Shown here: in pieces, positions 10,957 to 21,708 of the stretch | Position numbering within the stretch: position 1 is the stretch's first letter | Layout: every line of letters starts with the position of its first letter | DNA from: Siphonodentalium dalli | Taxonomy: Eukaryota; Mollusca; Scaphopoda; Gadilida; Siphonodentaliidae | DNA length: 64,000 nt | NCBI GenBank assembly: GCA_032622095.1 | Contig: CP136067.1 | Coordinates: forward strand, 44,683,549 to 44,747,548 | Direction of reading: 5' to 3' | Program-made: the position numbers and the translations under genes | The notes under the pieces: generated by a model | What the model was told of the DNA's origin: nothing | Database searches by the model: none | What the model saw: only the letters and a program-made list of their open reading frames with translations

Positions 10957-11733
10957 ATTATACCCCCCGCAACGAAGTTAGGGGGGGTATACTGGAGTCA
11001 GCTTGTCCGTCCGTCGGCGTCGTCCGTCCGTGGACACAAATTTGTCCGGAGTTTTTCTCAGTCGTTTTTGGATCAATTTCCGTGAAACTTGGCACAGACA
11101 TCAACCACCATGGGAACCTGTGCACCTGTGATTATGACGTCTGTTGGACTTTTTTTAGTGGAGTTATCCCCCCTTTTTCGACTTAGAAATTTTTCACAAC
11201 ATGTATACTTTTGTCCGAGCTTTTATTCCTACATTTTTCAGTCAATTTTTTAAAAACGTGGCACAGATATTTAGTACCATGGGAACTTGTGCACTTGCGA
11301 TTATGACGTCTGTCCGACATTTTTTGGTGGAGTTATCCCCCTTTTTTTATTTAGAAACTTTTTTTGCAACATTTATAATTTTGTCCGAGCTTTTATTCCT
11401 ACATTTTTCGGTCAATGTTTTTTAATCTTGCCACTGATATTTAGTACCATGGGAACCTGTGCACCTGCGATTATGATGTCTGTCCGACATTTTTTGGTGG
11501 AGTTATTCCCCTTTTACAACTTAGAAATTTGTTCGCAACATACATAATTTTGTCCAAGCTTTTATTCCTACATTTTTCGGTCAATAGGTTTAAGATTAGG
11601 GTTATGGTTGTACACCTACAATGGGAACTGTTATTTTATTATTTTAACTAAATGTTTACTGACATGTGAAACATCTTAGTATTTTAAAAACAGGGGGGTA
11701 TCCGTAGTCCCATTGGGACAGTCACACCTCTAG
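10957..11733. mobile_element. Element with central ~170 bp tandem repeats
   Basis: Begins tataccccccgcaacgaagttagggggggtat, then a tccgtccgtc stretch. It then has about four copies of a ~170 bp unit (ccatgggaac at 11108, 11278, 11449, and a decayed copy near 11618). It ends ggggggtatccgtagtcccattgggacagtcacacctctagt. Architecture is that of non-autonomous elements with central tandem arrays. Confidence 0.7.
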
Positions 11734-12080
11734 TTAGTCTTGTGCTCTGACTAATTCAAGATAACAATATTTAGTATTGAACCTGTCAACTAATCTGAAT
11801 TGTGAAGCTTTCTAGATTGAATTGATAATGACTGAATGGAAATCAGAATAAAAAAAATTAGAAAAAAATTAAAAAAATTCCCTCACACCTCAGCACACCT
11901 ACCCTAAAAAATTTTTTAGACCATCTAACCCTAAACACAAGTATTATTTTTTTGGCCTCATTGGAAATAATTGAAAGAGACAAATCAATATACTATAATT
12001 TGGAAGAAAACAAATATGTTCTAAACAAATTTCAATAAAATTGTGTTATGCTCAATGCAACATTATTTTGATGAGCTTAA

Positions 12081-12543
12081 AGGGGGACTGTACACTAAAT
12101 CCGGCCATTTATGGTACCTTCTTCTTTTATACTCAACTAAATATATGCAACAAATGAATGAATTTGAGCCATGCGTCAGTGCATGTACACCTTTGTGCTC
12201 TATGAACTGATGCAAACAACATGGTAATTGTAATGAAAATGAATACAGTAATGCTCTAATTAATTGGCCTCTTAACCACAGCAGAGTTATGGGTAACTTT
12301 TCAGGATTTAGTTGGAAATATGGCTTGTTGCCATTCATCGGAAAGCTCTCGTCGAGAACTTTCCGATGAATGGCAACAAGCCATATTTCCGACTAAATCC
12401 TGAAAAGTTACCCATAATTCTGCTGTGGTTAAGAGGTCGATTAATTAGAGCATTACTCAAATTAATGCATTTGTTGCATATATTCTGTTGAGTATAAAAG
12501 GAGATGGTCCCATAAATGGCCGGATTTAGTATACAGTACCCCT
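12081..12543. mobile_element. TTAA-flanked foldback MITE, family Z (AGGGGkACTGTA)
   Basis: TTAA at 12077-12080 and 12544-12547. The two ~225 bp arms are near-perfect inverse complements meeting near 12350. Ends read AGGGGGACTGTACACTAAATCC. A deleted relative lies at 22785-22930. Confidence 0.85.
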
Positions 12544-12547
12544 TTAA

Positions 12548-13623
12548 TATCGTTATCTAGTAGAGGTGACACATAAGATAATTAGCTGTCAATGTCTCTA
12601 TCATGAATCCAATGGCCGAAGGCTATTTCTCAAAATAGTTTGTCTTAAGATCCCAGAACCGAGTTTATATCAATGGAATCTTCCTTTTTGTCTCTTTATT
12701 GAAATATTGTTTCCTGGTTTAGTAAATTATCCCCACATGAATTTGATATGGACAGACCCATTTCAAGGCTTAATTTGTCAACTGTCGATGTACCACATCA
12801 GTATTTTAATGTAATATTAAATTAAAAGCCACATGGCAGTTTGCACTCAAAAATACACTTACCGGTAATGATATTCACTTTTTTATTTCTCCTAGTATCG
12901 AAATAGGTCGATAAATACCTGAACTATCTTTCTACAAGCATTGTACGTCCCAGAATGACCACTTTGAAGTCATAAAAAATACAACTTTGAACCAAACGTA
13001 CGGCCCCGAACAAAAATGGTGCCATTTCAATTCATTGGAATTCGTAAACGGAATATCTGGAAAAGGAATATTGTAAACTATTTCAAAACTTCACGCACTG
13101 CTTTCTCTTCATTTTAATCATAAACATTATGTAGTACCATAAATGTTTCAGAGCTACGACAGCTCTAGATTTTCTTGCTATGTAAGTTACAATTTTCACA
13201 CAACTGCTGCATGTGACACCAGCATATCCCACTGGGACTGTCTTAGTTACATAGTGAACACAAATGAAGTGATTGGCCACCGATTGTGGTGGATTTTTAT
13301 GTATTATTTATTTATGTCAGAGTCACATGAACTTTGATGAGGCCACAAAAAGTCAATATTTTGTTTCTCAGGCAATTATCATGCGGGTGGGCATTTTTCT
13401 ATACTTTTTTTTATTTTATCAGAGCACCTCTATTCAGCACCCCTATAAACATGCAGAATATTAAATACTGGTGATGGTAGTAAAACCTTTTTGGTTGATA
13501 TTGCACAAACAAGCTGCATACTAATAAGGTATTCAGCTGTCAATTGAGTCCTGATACATATATATACATGCCAGAAGTTTCCAGTGTCAACAGGTACATG
13601 TATACCTCCAGCATCTAAATTTA
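12548..13623. other. No feature seen
   Basis: AT-rich intergenic sequence. Short ORFs here have no splice or family support. Confidence 0.5.
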
Positions 13624-13627
13624 TTAA

Positions 13628-13992
13628 AGTGATATGAAACACTCCAGTAGGGTGAACACATCGAAATGGAGAATAATCTTGCTCGAAGTAGTTATTTTTG
13701 ACAAATATTATATCCAAATTGACAACAAACACCGTCATTCTTTTATATTAAGTGCAATGATTCTCAATGATGAAATCGTTCACGTTAGTTTATCTCCGAT
13801 ATTTGCGTCCCGAATCAAGACGTAAATATTTACAATTGAGCATAGTTCAGACGATGTTTTCTATGAAGTGGAACTGTAGATTTGTTTGCGATTTTTGGCG
13901 ATGTTAGTAGAATGCTACATTCCCCCAGTTGGCATAGCTCCTGAGTACTAACTTATCAGTTTCACGCATCTGAACAAGTCCATAATATGTCT
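13628..13992 (-). mobile_element. TTAA-flanked MITE, family V (AGACATATTATGGA)
   Basis: TTAA at 13624-13627 and 13993-13996. Ends AGTGATATGAAACACTCC and (inverted) AGACATATTATGGACTTG. Orientation is set so that AGACATAT is the 5' end. Confidence 0.75.
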
Positions 13993-14020
13993 TTAAGTCA
14001 ACAGTTTCACCTGTTATTAA

Positions 14021-14330
14021 AGACATATTATGGACTTGTTTGGGTGCGCGAAATTAATACGTTAGTACCAAGGTGCTATGCCAACCTCAGGAATGTAGCT
14101 CTACTAACATCGCCGTAAATTTCAAAGAAATCTACTATACCACTGCATAGAAAACATCGTCTAATAAACTATGCTCAATTGTAAATATTTACATCTTGAG
14201 TCGGAACGCAACTATCAGCGATAAACTAACACAAATGATTTTGCCATCGGGAGGCATTGCGTTTAAGTAATATATAAGAATGACGGTGTGTGTTGTCAAT
14301 TTGGATTAATATTTGTATGTTTGTCAAACT
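14021..14330 (+). mobile_element. Family V MITE, inverted neighbour copy, 3' truncated
   Basis: TTAA at 14017-14020, then AGACATATTATGGACTTGTTTGGGTG. It mirrors 13628-13992 until about 14330, so the two form a ~330 bp foldback with a 28 bp loop. Confidence 0.75.
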
Positions 14331-15242
14331 GTATTGCGTTCCTAACTTTGGAAATCTGGAATTTTTAGAATCTTTTTCGAAATTTAATTAATAAACTTGG
14401 GGTTTGGACTGCCTGTGGTGACAACATAACTGGTAGTTACTGTAATCTATGGTATGATGTTCAATTCCCATAAATACAAACCGTCGTATTTTAACTCCTC
14501 TTCGATCTTTGAAAAGTTGTACATTCGATTTGACAGTTTCCTATTTTCGTGTTACCGGTTGAAACTACAGTGAAATCCATTATGGTTATTAAGATAAAAT
14601 TTTAAAAACCCATGCGGGGGTTTGAGGAGCATGCATGCATGCCTGAGAAAGAAAACATTGACTTTTTGTGGCCTAAGGGTAATTTTGTGAGACGAGAACT
14701 ATTTTTTTTTATCTGGCAGTATTTATTTATATCTGTACATGATCCGAGGATGATCTACATGTATCAATATATTTTTAAATCAATTTATTATCTCCAAAAC
14801 ATCTCATGACAACAATTGTGATATTGCATACACTAGAATTTAGTAAAAATTAATTAAAAAGCAGCATGTGTCAATAAAAGTCAATAGGCTGGTTTCAAAA
14901 TTAATGGTTTATAGCAATTGTAGACTTAACATTCTGCATTCATTGTCTACCAGCGCCTCTTCTATGTCATTTCACTGGTCAACCCTTTATTCTATACTGA
15001 ATCGATTCTCCAATTCTCTTATAAAAGTATACATTGGAATTGTCTATTATTGGGATGTTCAGGTAAAAAAGGAGATGACCGACATATGAAAAGATAATAC
15101 CAGAGTAGAATGATTCATATTCATTGGAAGCAAATGTTTAGATAATGTTAAACTTATTTGCCTGAACTTTTTCTAAGGGAACTACTCCTCAAAGATTATT
15201 TAGTATCAAAACAGATCAAAATGGTTAATCCAAGAACTTTAA

Positions 15243-15655
15243 AGACATATTATGGATTTGTTCGGGTGCGTGAAAACTGATGCGTTAGTATTCAGGCGCT
15301 ATGACAACAGGAGGTATGTAGCATTCTACTAAAACCTCATGCAAACTGACCATGCCATTCCATAGAAAATATCATCCGAACTATGCTCAATTGTAAATAT
15401 TTACTTCTTAATTCGGATGCAACAATCAAGAGAAAATTATTTCGCCATCAAGAGTTACTACATTTAATTAATATATAGGAATGACAGTTTGTGTTGTCAA
15501 TGTTGCTGCATCTGAATTTGTTTATTATTAAAGTGATGTGGAACGCACCACTAGGGTGATAACATAGAATTGGAGAATAATCTTGCTCAACGTAGTTATG
15601 TTTACAAAACTTACATCCAAATTGACAAACCAACTGTCATTCCTATATATTCCAA
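15243..15655. mobile_element. Two more family V fragments head to head
   Basis: TTAA at 15239-15242 is followed by AGACATATTATGGATTTG. The second fragment begins aagtgatgtggaacgcacc (15530) in reverse orientation and breaks near 15655. Further fragments are at 18675-18760 and 19340-19565. Confidence 0.65.
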
Positions 15656-16027
15656 TTGTGTTTCCAAGCCAGCAATTAATTGGCAAAATATAGAATTTCA
15701 TTCTGATTTATTTTAGAGCAAAAAGAACAAAAAGAGAATTTAATTTGTATGATAATATAATATAAAATTAGTGAACATCAGAACAAGTGAACCCAATCCG
15801 ATGGTGGTTACAGCTGATAAATCATGCAAAATGTGTTAAACAATTATTAGTAAGAACAAGAAAAATTGGAACTAATTTGTTCTTTCATTTTCTATAATCT
15901 TCCAGGGACAATATTCTGCACCTTGAAACCATTGTTTGTAAATATTACTGTAACAGCGCAGTCAGTATTATGTTTTCTCGTGACAAAAAATAACTCTATA
16001 ATACTGACGTTGATTATGATCATATGG
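15652..16027. repeat. Direct repeat, copy 1
   Basis: caattgtgtttccaagccag through gcagtcagtattatgtttt to gttgattatgatcatatgg. About 90% alike to 16200-16577 by eye. Confidence 0.75.
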
Positions 16028-16045
16028 GGCTCAGCGTATTTCCTC

Positions 16046-16169
16046 GTTGAAGATGCATAATCCGAATTAACGCTCGCCAATTACTATTTCCTTGGCTTCG
16101 GGGATCAAAAATATTTGATTCGAGTCGAGGAACCCACCCATCAAAGCTATGATTGGATTGAGTACCTTT
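16046..16169. mobile_element. Family X MITE, internally deleted
   Basis: AGATGCATAATCCGAATTAACGCTCG at the left and GATTGGATTGAGTACCT followed by TTAA at the right. Only ~124 bp, lacking the middle of the family. Confidence 0.75.
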
Positions 16170-16199
16170 AATAACAAAAAAATTCAGATGCAGCATACA

Positions 16200-16577
16200 C
16201 CAATTGTGTTTCCAAGCCAGCAATTAATTGACAAAATATAGAATTTCATTCGGATTTACTTTATTTTGTAAGAACCAAAACTAAATTTAATTTGTATGGT
16301 AATATAATATAAAATTAGTGAACATCAGAACAAGTGAACCTTATCCGATGGTGGTCACAGCTGAAAAATCATGCAAAATGTGTTAAACAATTATTACTAA
16401 GAACGCAAAAAATTGGAACTAATTTGTTCTCACTTCCATTTTCTATAATCTTCCAGTGACAATATTCTGCATGTTGAAACAATTGTTTGTAAATATTACT
16501 GTAACAGCGCAGTCAGTATTATGTTTTCCCATGACAAAAGATAACTCTATAAAACCAACGTTGATTATAATCAGATA
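16200..16577. repeat. Direct repeat, copy 2
   Basis: Second copy of 15652-16027, 548 bases downstream, with small indels (shorter Lys-like A-runs). The pair probably arose by local duplication. Confidence 0.75.
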
Positions 16578-16697
16578 TGGCACTTTAGTAATATGGCTTT
16601 AGTAATGGTAGCAAATTGCTGCACCCTAGTCACTCTATATTATTTTTGTTGGTATTAGAACAAAAGAAAAGTGAGAAAAAATTATTTGGAACATTTG

Positions 16698-16775
16698 TTT
16701 TTGAGACAATGCTCGCCATCGTGGACCGAGGTTCAAATCCCATCCAATCCAAAAAGAATGTGCATTGTCTCAAAA
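16698..16775. repeat. Short hairpin with B-box-like loop
   Basis: ttttgagacaatgc and gcattgtctcaaaa can pair (14 bp). The loop has ggttcaaatccc, resembling a tRNA B box, but no A box or cloverleaf was found. Confidence 0.5.
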
Positions 16776-17120
16776 CACATTCAGCTTCTTCAAATCTGCA
16801 CCTTGTGTGTTAAATAGTCCCAGGCATGTACACAGGGCAACACTTGGCATGTCTCGAAGACCAGTATTACATGCAGCTGTGCCAAAAATCTACCATATTA
16901 CTTGTAGCATTTTGCATAAAATTTTGGCCAAAGATCTCAATGGGTAAAAATTTTACAACTTGATAAGTAAATTATTTTAGGTGATATATATATACATGTA
17001 TATATATATATATATAGGCTAATATGGCTTTCACATGTTGATATTTATTATTTGATAGGTGGAATTTTGTTGACTTTCTATCCACTGAGCTAATGCCTTC
17101 AGGCCCTGGCCTTTGACCCT

Positions 17121-17341
17121 GTATATACTAAACACTCATCGATGAGTAGTTATCCCTTAGGAAATTATTCAGATAATAATTTCAACAAATGACCATACGT
17201 TTGTTGAACTTATTGTCTGAACTCTTTCTGCACTTTAATGATCTGTCTTAGTTTTCCTGAAAACCCCTCCAGATGAAAAATAGACCATTCCAATGTATAC
17301 TTTTACAACTGAATGGGAGAATCAATTTAGTATAGAAAGGG
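17121..17341. mobile_element. TTAA MITE, family U (CCCTTTCTA..CTAAATACTC)
   Basis: tatactaaacactcatcgatgagtagttatcc at the left and atttagtatagaaagg + TTAA at the right. The left end is degraded. The intact copy is 43458-43704. Confidence 0.7.
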
Positions 17342-17345
17342 TTAA

Positions 17346-18005
17346 TGAGTATCAAATAATCAAAGGTACATAATAACTTTTTTTCACAAACATTATTTTT
17401 TTTCCGCTTTTCTATAGATGGTGTAAATACATCTGTTCACTTGATTTAAGGTCTGTTGGATGTTGTGACAATAGGTGATAAGAATAAATATATAGCTCAT
17501 GTACAGGGGGGGGGGTCTGCAAATTTTTTCCGAACACTAGCTAGGCGGGGGTAGGTCGGTTGTTCAGCAGCCCGACTTACGCATTTTTTTCTGGCCCTGT
17601 AAATTTTTTAGTCATTTTTCTTCAAAATAATGCGAAAATGGTTTTAAGAATGCTTCTATTATGTAATAGGTATGCACTTAACTCTTGGTAGGGGGGGTGG
17701 TTTGAGTTCACCGTCAGTTAATAATGAGGGATGACACCAATGGGTTATAAAAAGGTCAGCTTGCTAAATATTTTCATCAAGGTCTATCAATGCACATTGA
17801 CATGGAAAGGCTCAGATTTAAATAGTTCTATTAAAAATCATTTATTCAACCTGATATAAATGAAAACATAACACAATAATAGATTCTTCAAATAAATATA
17901 AACTGTTCACTGAACTCTTCAAATAAAGATAGACTATTCAAAAACCATAATAAAATAAAACAAAGGTGTTAAAACAAACTTAGACCGATTTCAACAATAT
18001 TCGGT
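17346..18005. other. No gene seen; short G-run
   Basis: A G-run near 17505-17514 and AT-rich sequence with weak local repeats (cttcaaataaa.ata.actattca near 17885-17945). Confidence 0.45.
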
Positions 18006-18445
18006 ATATGGGTCTAGGGTCTCCTCCAGATGAGAGCTGTCAAATTTAATGATTTTTCATGAAAAATATGGCCGCTGGCAGCCATCTTGAATTTTACTCT
18101 TTGCATCACTAAATCCTTTAACACATCCTGCAGAGCTTATCCCTCATCCGATCATCACCAAACTTCATATGGATCTTCGGTGTGACCTCTCGATGGGTGT
18201 TTCCCGAATTTTGTAAAAACATGGGTGTTTCATGATTTTTGTAAAAACATGGCTGCCAGCGGCCATCTTGGATTTTACTCTTTGTATGACCAAATCCTTT
18301 AGCACATCTTACAGGTCACATTTCTCATCCAATCGTCACCAAACTTCATAATTTTCCCAAATTTTTTTTAAAACAAACATGGCCACCAGCAGTCATCTTG
18401 GATTTCAAATGTCAATCTATCAGCACACCTTACAGTCAACATTTA
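18006..18445. repeat. Tandem 'gccatcttgga' monomers
   Basis: About three ~150 bp monomers. Each has a catggc.gc..gccatcttg core, tcactaaatccttta.cacatc and ctcatccratc.tcaccaaacttcata. Confidence 0.75.
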
Positions 18446-18649
18446 TTGGAGAATTGTTTTGAAACTTTACAGTCTTGTTGGTAAATAAAAAGTAGGAATG
18501 CTTCTACAATCATGATACGGAACATTGATTGGATAAGATCAGAAAAACTGAGTAAAATAGTCATTTGAAGCAGTTTGGAGGGGGTGGGTACCCTGAGGGC
18601 GTAAATTATTTTTTTGTTGTGCCTAGTGTCCGGAATTAGTTTTCTGACA

Positions 18650-18676
18650 CCCCCCCCCCCCCCCCCCCCCCCCCCT
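18650..18676. repeat. C-run (~27 bases)
   Basis: Uninterrupted C-run directly beside a family V fragment (18675-18760). Confidence 0.8.
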
Positions 18677-18775
18677 CCAGTAGGGTGATCAAATAGAAAT
18701 TGAGAATAATCTTGCGCAATGTGGTTATTTGTTACAAATATTAATCCAAAGACAAACAAACACCTGTCATTTTTG

Positions 18776-19325
18776 TCCCTCGACATTTCCGTCGGAGGAC
18801 TATAGAAATGACCCTCGTCCGTCCGTCCGTGCGTCCGAGATTGGGTACTTTCATGGTGTAATCAACTCCTACAGTTTTAAATGTAGGGATTTGAAACTCT
18901 GGGATATTGTTCCTAACATGTTGGTGATTTGCAACATCTATATAGCTAATCAAAAATATAATTGTTTCCATATTTTTGGGGGGGGGGTTTTCGACATAGA
19001 AAATTTGGAACATTTTTGCCTTTTGGATGAGATTGGGTACCTTCATGGTGTAATCAACTCCTCCTACAGTTTTAAATGTAGAGATTTGAAACTCTGGGAT
19101 ATTGTTCCTAACATGTTGGTGATTTGCAACATCTATATAGCTAATACAAAAATATCATTTTTTTCGCGTTTGCATGCGTTTGTTCATCGGGTTGTTTGTC
19201 CAAGAAATTTTGCGGTGGTTTGCAACATCTATATACTGTATAACATTGTTGCAAATAGTATCCTAACAAATCCAATCATGAAGTTTACCACTCGAGTCGG
19301 GGGACATGTGGTCTGCGACCTTTTA
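18776..19325. mobile_element. Element with internal ~192 bp direct repeat
   Basis: Begins ccctcgacatttccgtcggaggactatag and a gtccgtccgtcc stretch. A ~120 bp block (gagattgggtac..atctatatagctaat) is present twice (18838, 19030). It ends cgggggacatgtggtctgcga. Layout resembles 10957-11733, with different sequence. Confidence 0.65.
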
Positions 19326-19639
19326 TTTATTTATTAATGAAATACAATGACTCCATGGCGAAATATAGTTATAGTTGCATCCTGAATCGAGATGTAAATA
19401 TTTTGCAATTCCAGACGATGTTTTCTTTGGAAGGGGTACGGCCAATTTCTTTGAAATTTTTGGCGATGTCAGTAGAATGCTTCATTCCCCAGGTTGGCAT
19501 AGTGTCTGAGTACTAACTTATCAATTTAATTCACATGAACAATTCCATAATATGTATTTAAGTATTGAGGCATGAAAGTCTGAATTACCTTATTTGGATG
19601 TTGAGAATTTTATTCTTGTCACCTATTGTCACCATATCC

Positions 19640-20066
19640 TTAACGCTCGCAAAATACTATTTCTTTGGCTTCGGGGTTAAAAAATATTGATTCGAGTCAA
19701 GGAACCCATCCATCAAAGCTCAAGAGTGATCAGATATCAATTTTTGAAGTCTTATTACTTTTCACCACCAATAATTTTTTTAGTGGCCCAGTAAAGTCGA
19801 CGAGAAGACGGTCTTGGACCAAATTGCGGATGAAGATGGATAACTCTAAAATCAAGTGGCTTTTTTGTGTCCGATATCCGACAAACAGGCAAAATTTTGT
19901 TGAACAAAATGTTGATAAATAACAGGTTTTGGGCAGTTTTATACTATAGTTGACTGGTTAGCATTATTTTTGGGCAATTACTTGATTCTGATAACTGAAG
20001 CGGCATTTCAAAAAATGTTGTTGGAATCTGATGATATGGGGACCATCGAATCAGATTGAGTACCTT
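19640..20066. mobile_element. Family X MITE, left end lost
   Basis: aacgctcgcaaaatactatttctttggcttcgggg through aatcagattgagtacct, followed by TTAA. Confidence 0.75.
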
Positions 20067-20389
20067 TAATGTTGTTTGATTCATTGAATGAGAATAAATT
20101 ATGTCGGCTGGATTTAATCCATTAATATGTTTATTGTTGAGCAATTGTGTGTGTTTTAATTACACTGATTGTATTTTATTTGTAAATTGAATTGTGTATA
20201 GGAATTAAATGGACCAGAATGAAAGAGAACATTGTTGTTATCAATTGTTGACCAAATCAGTCAGAATTTTATAAGGCAATTTTCCACTTAACATCATTTT
20301 CAACAAACCGGCATTACAGACCCCCACCAGAATATCCAGAATAATATGTCATCATCATCATGAGATAAAGCATCTCAGAACATCTTTAC

Positions 20390-20856
20390 AGGCACGGGCG
20401 GCGTTCGTTGCAGAAATATTCATATTTGTTCAAATCGCCATCAACAGAAGGAATATTAAAATATATATAGTTCCACTCATATGCCAAACATAATCAGTGC
20501 GTAAATAGTATATTGTCGTCAAGACGTACGATGGTGTATGTAAACAAGAGACTGCTCGTGTTACAGAAGTTGTGCTTCTGTTTACATAACACAGGGCAAT
20601 TATATTGGTTAATCACACACAAATGATATAAACGCTCTTTATTATATCCGGATCTAAACAAAAGCCAGGTTCTGTAACGTTTTTTGCTTTAGTTTACATA
20701 ACAAAGGAAAAACATTTGACAATACTGTTTATGCCATATTTCTGATTGGTATAAGAACAAAGTCTGTCTATATTTTACTATTATTTATGTTAATGGCGGT
20801 TTTTGACGGAGGTGAATATTTTAACAGCATACCCACCGCCAACGCCGCCCGTATCT
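20390..20856 (-). mobile_element. TTAA MITE, family W, copy A
   Basis: Ends AGGCACGGGCGGCG (20390) and, inverted, AGATACGGGCGGCG (20856). Flanks are TTAC 20386-20389 and TTAA 20857-20860. Homologous to 29167-29661 in inverse orientation (..gaatattttaacagcatacccaccgcc). Confidence 0.75.
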
Positions 20857-20872
20857 TTAATAGTTAAAGATG

Positions 20873-21032
20873 GTCTATCAATTAATATATGGGAGCCCCG
20901 CATATATAAGAGAATGCATTGGCCTAACAATATTTACCTTAACCTATTAAGCCAGTGCATCTATTATATATGTGAGACTCCCTATGGGAGACTCATATAT
21001 GCTGCACCAGCGCAGCTCCCGCCATGGAAGGG
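20873..21032. mobile_element. Family Y MITE, degraded
   Basis: catatataagagaatgcattggc and ctcatatatgctgcac halves, ending atggaaggg + TTAA at 21033. Confidence 0.6.
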
Positions 21033-21467
21033 TTAATGGGTGTGGACATTATAAAGTTTATCGTCGATTTATTACATCTATACAGAGGCATTTCAGCGTT
21101 CCGATGACATTGAGATAATTAGTGTTATAATAAATCTATGGTGAGTTTGACAATTATCTCACACCGCACAACAATTTACCCCAATATTCACTCGAGATAT
21201 ACCTTTGAATCATTGTTTTAAACATGATCAAAATGAATGCCTACTGATCGCAAATAAAAATTCAGTTGAAATTCTGAAGAGCACGCCAATTAATCGGCAG
21301 AGCTATTTTGGTCAACAACAATGTCATTTCCTTTTATTGGCTTATGAAACACGCGATTCAATTGGCTTAAAATTGGGACCAACTGGCGAAAGGGATTTGG
21401 TGTAAAACACAATTGCTACATAAGTATTTATTATTTGTCAGTCATTATTGCACATCTGTTAAGTTGA

Positions 21468-21473
21468 TTTATT
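21468..21473 (-). promoter_or_regulatory. Poly(A) signal AATAAA of the minus-strand gene
   Basis: tttatt on the + strand is AATAAA on the - strand, 56 bases after the stop at 21529. A second one lies at 21427-21432. Confidence 0.6.
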
Positions 21474-21528
21474 CAGATATTATGAAACTCAACCATTATT
21501 AAGTATATCTGGGTAGATATTATGAAAC

Positions 21529-21708
21529 TCAACCATTATTGTAACTGTTATATGAGCTGGCTGTATCCTCCGCAGCATTCACCACCTGTGTCATCACCAC
21601 GGCAACCGCTATCACAGGTATGATGACGAATAAACAACAAACGGTCACACTGATGCATATAAAGGTCCCAGTGGCACATCCGGCGATTCTTCTCCCCGTG
21701 TTAGAATG
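21529..21708 (-). CDS. Last exon: membrane segment and stop
   Basis: Acceptor tatatttcag, 59 codons, stop. HSNTGRR is followed by a ~30-residue hydrophobic run rich in V/I/C/A (with CC, a possible acylation site) and a polar tail AAEDTASSYNSYNNG. The Arg pair on the N-terminal side predicts that the Pro-rich part is cytosolic. Confidence 0.8.
   Translation of the reverse strand, partial: HSNTGRRIAGCATGTFICISVTVCCLFVIIPVIAVAVVMTQVVNAAEDTASSYNSYNNG

Noticed and set aside
13628-14330. One 700 bp foldback transposon
   Set aside because: TTAA and family ends in the middle (13993-14020) show two separate inverted copies.
18729-19337. 202-codon + frame as a gene
   Set aside because: It runs through a dispersed element with an internal duplicated block and a family V fragment; protein-level repeat comes from the DNA duplication.
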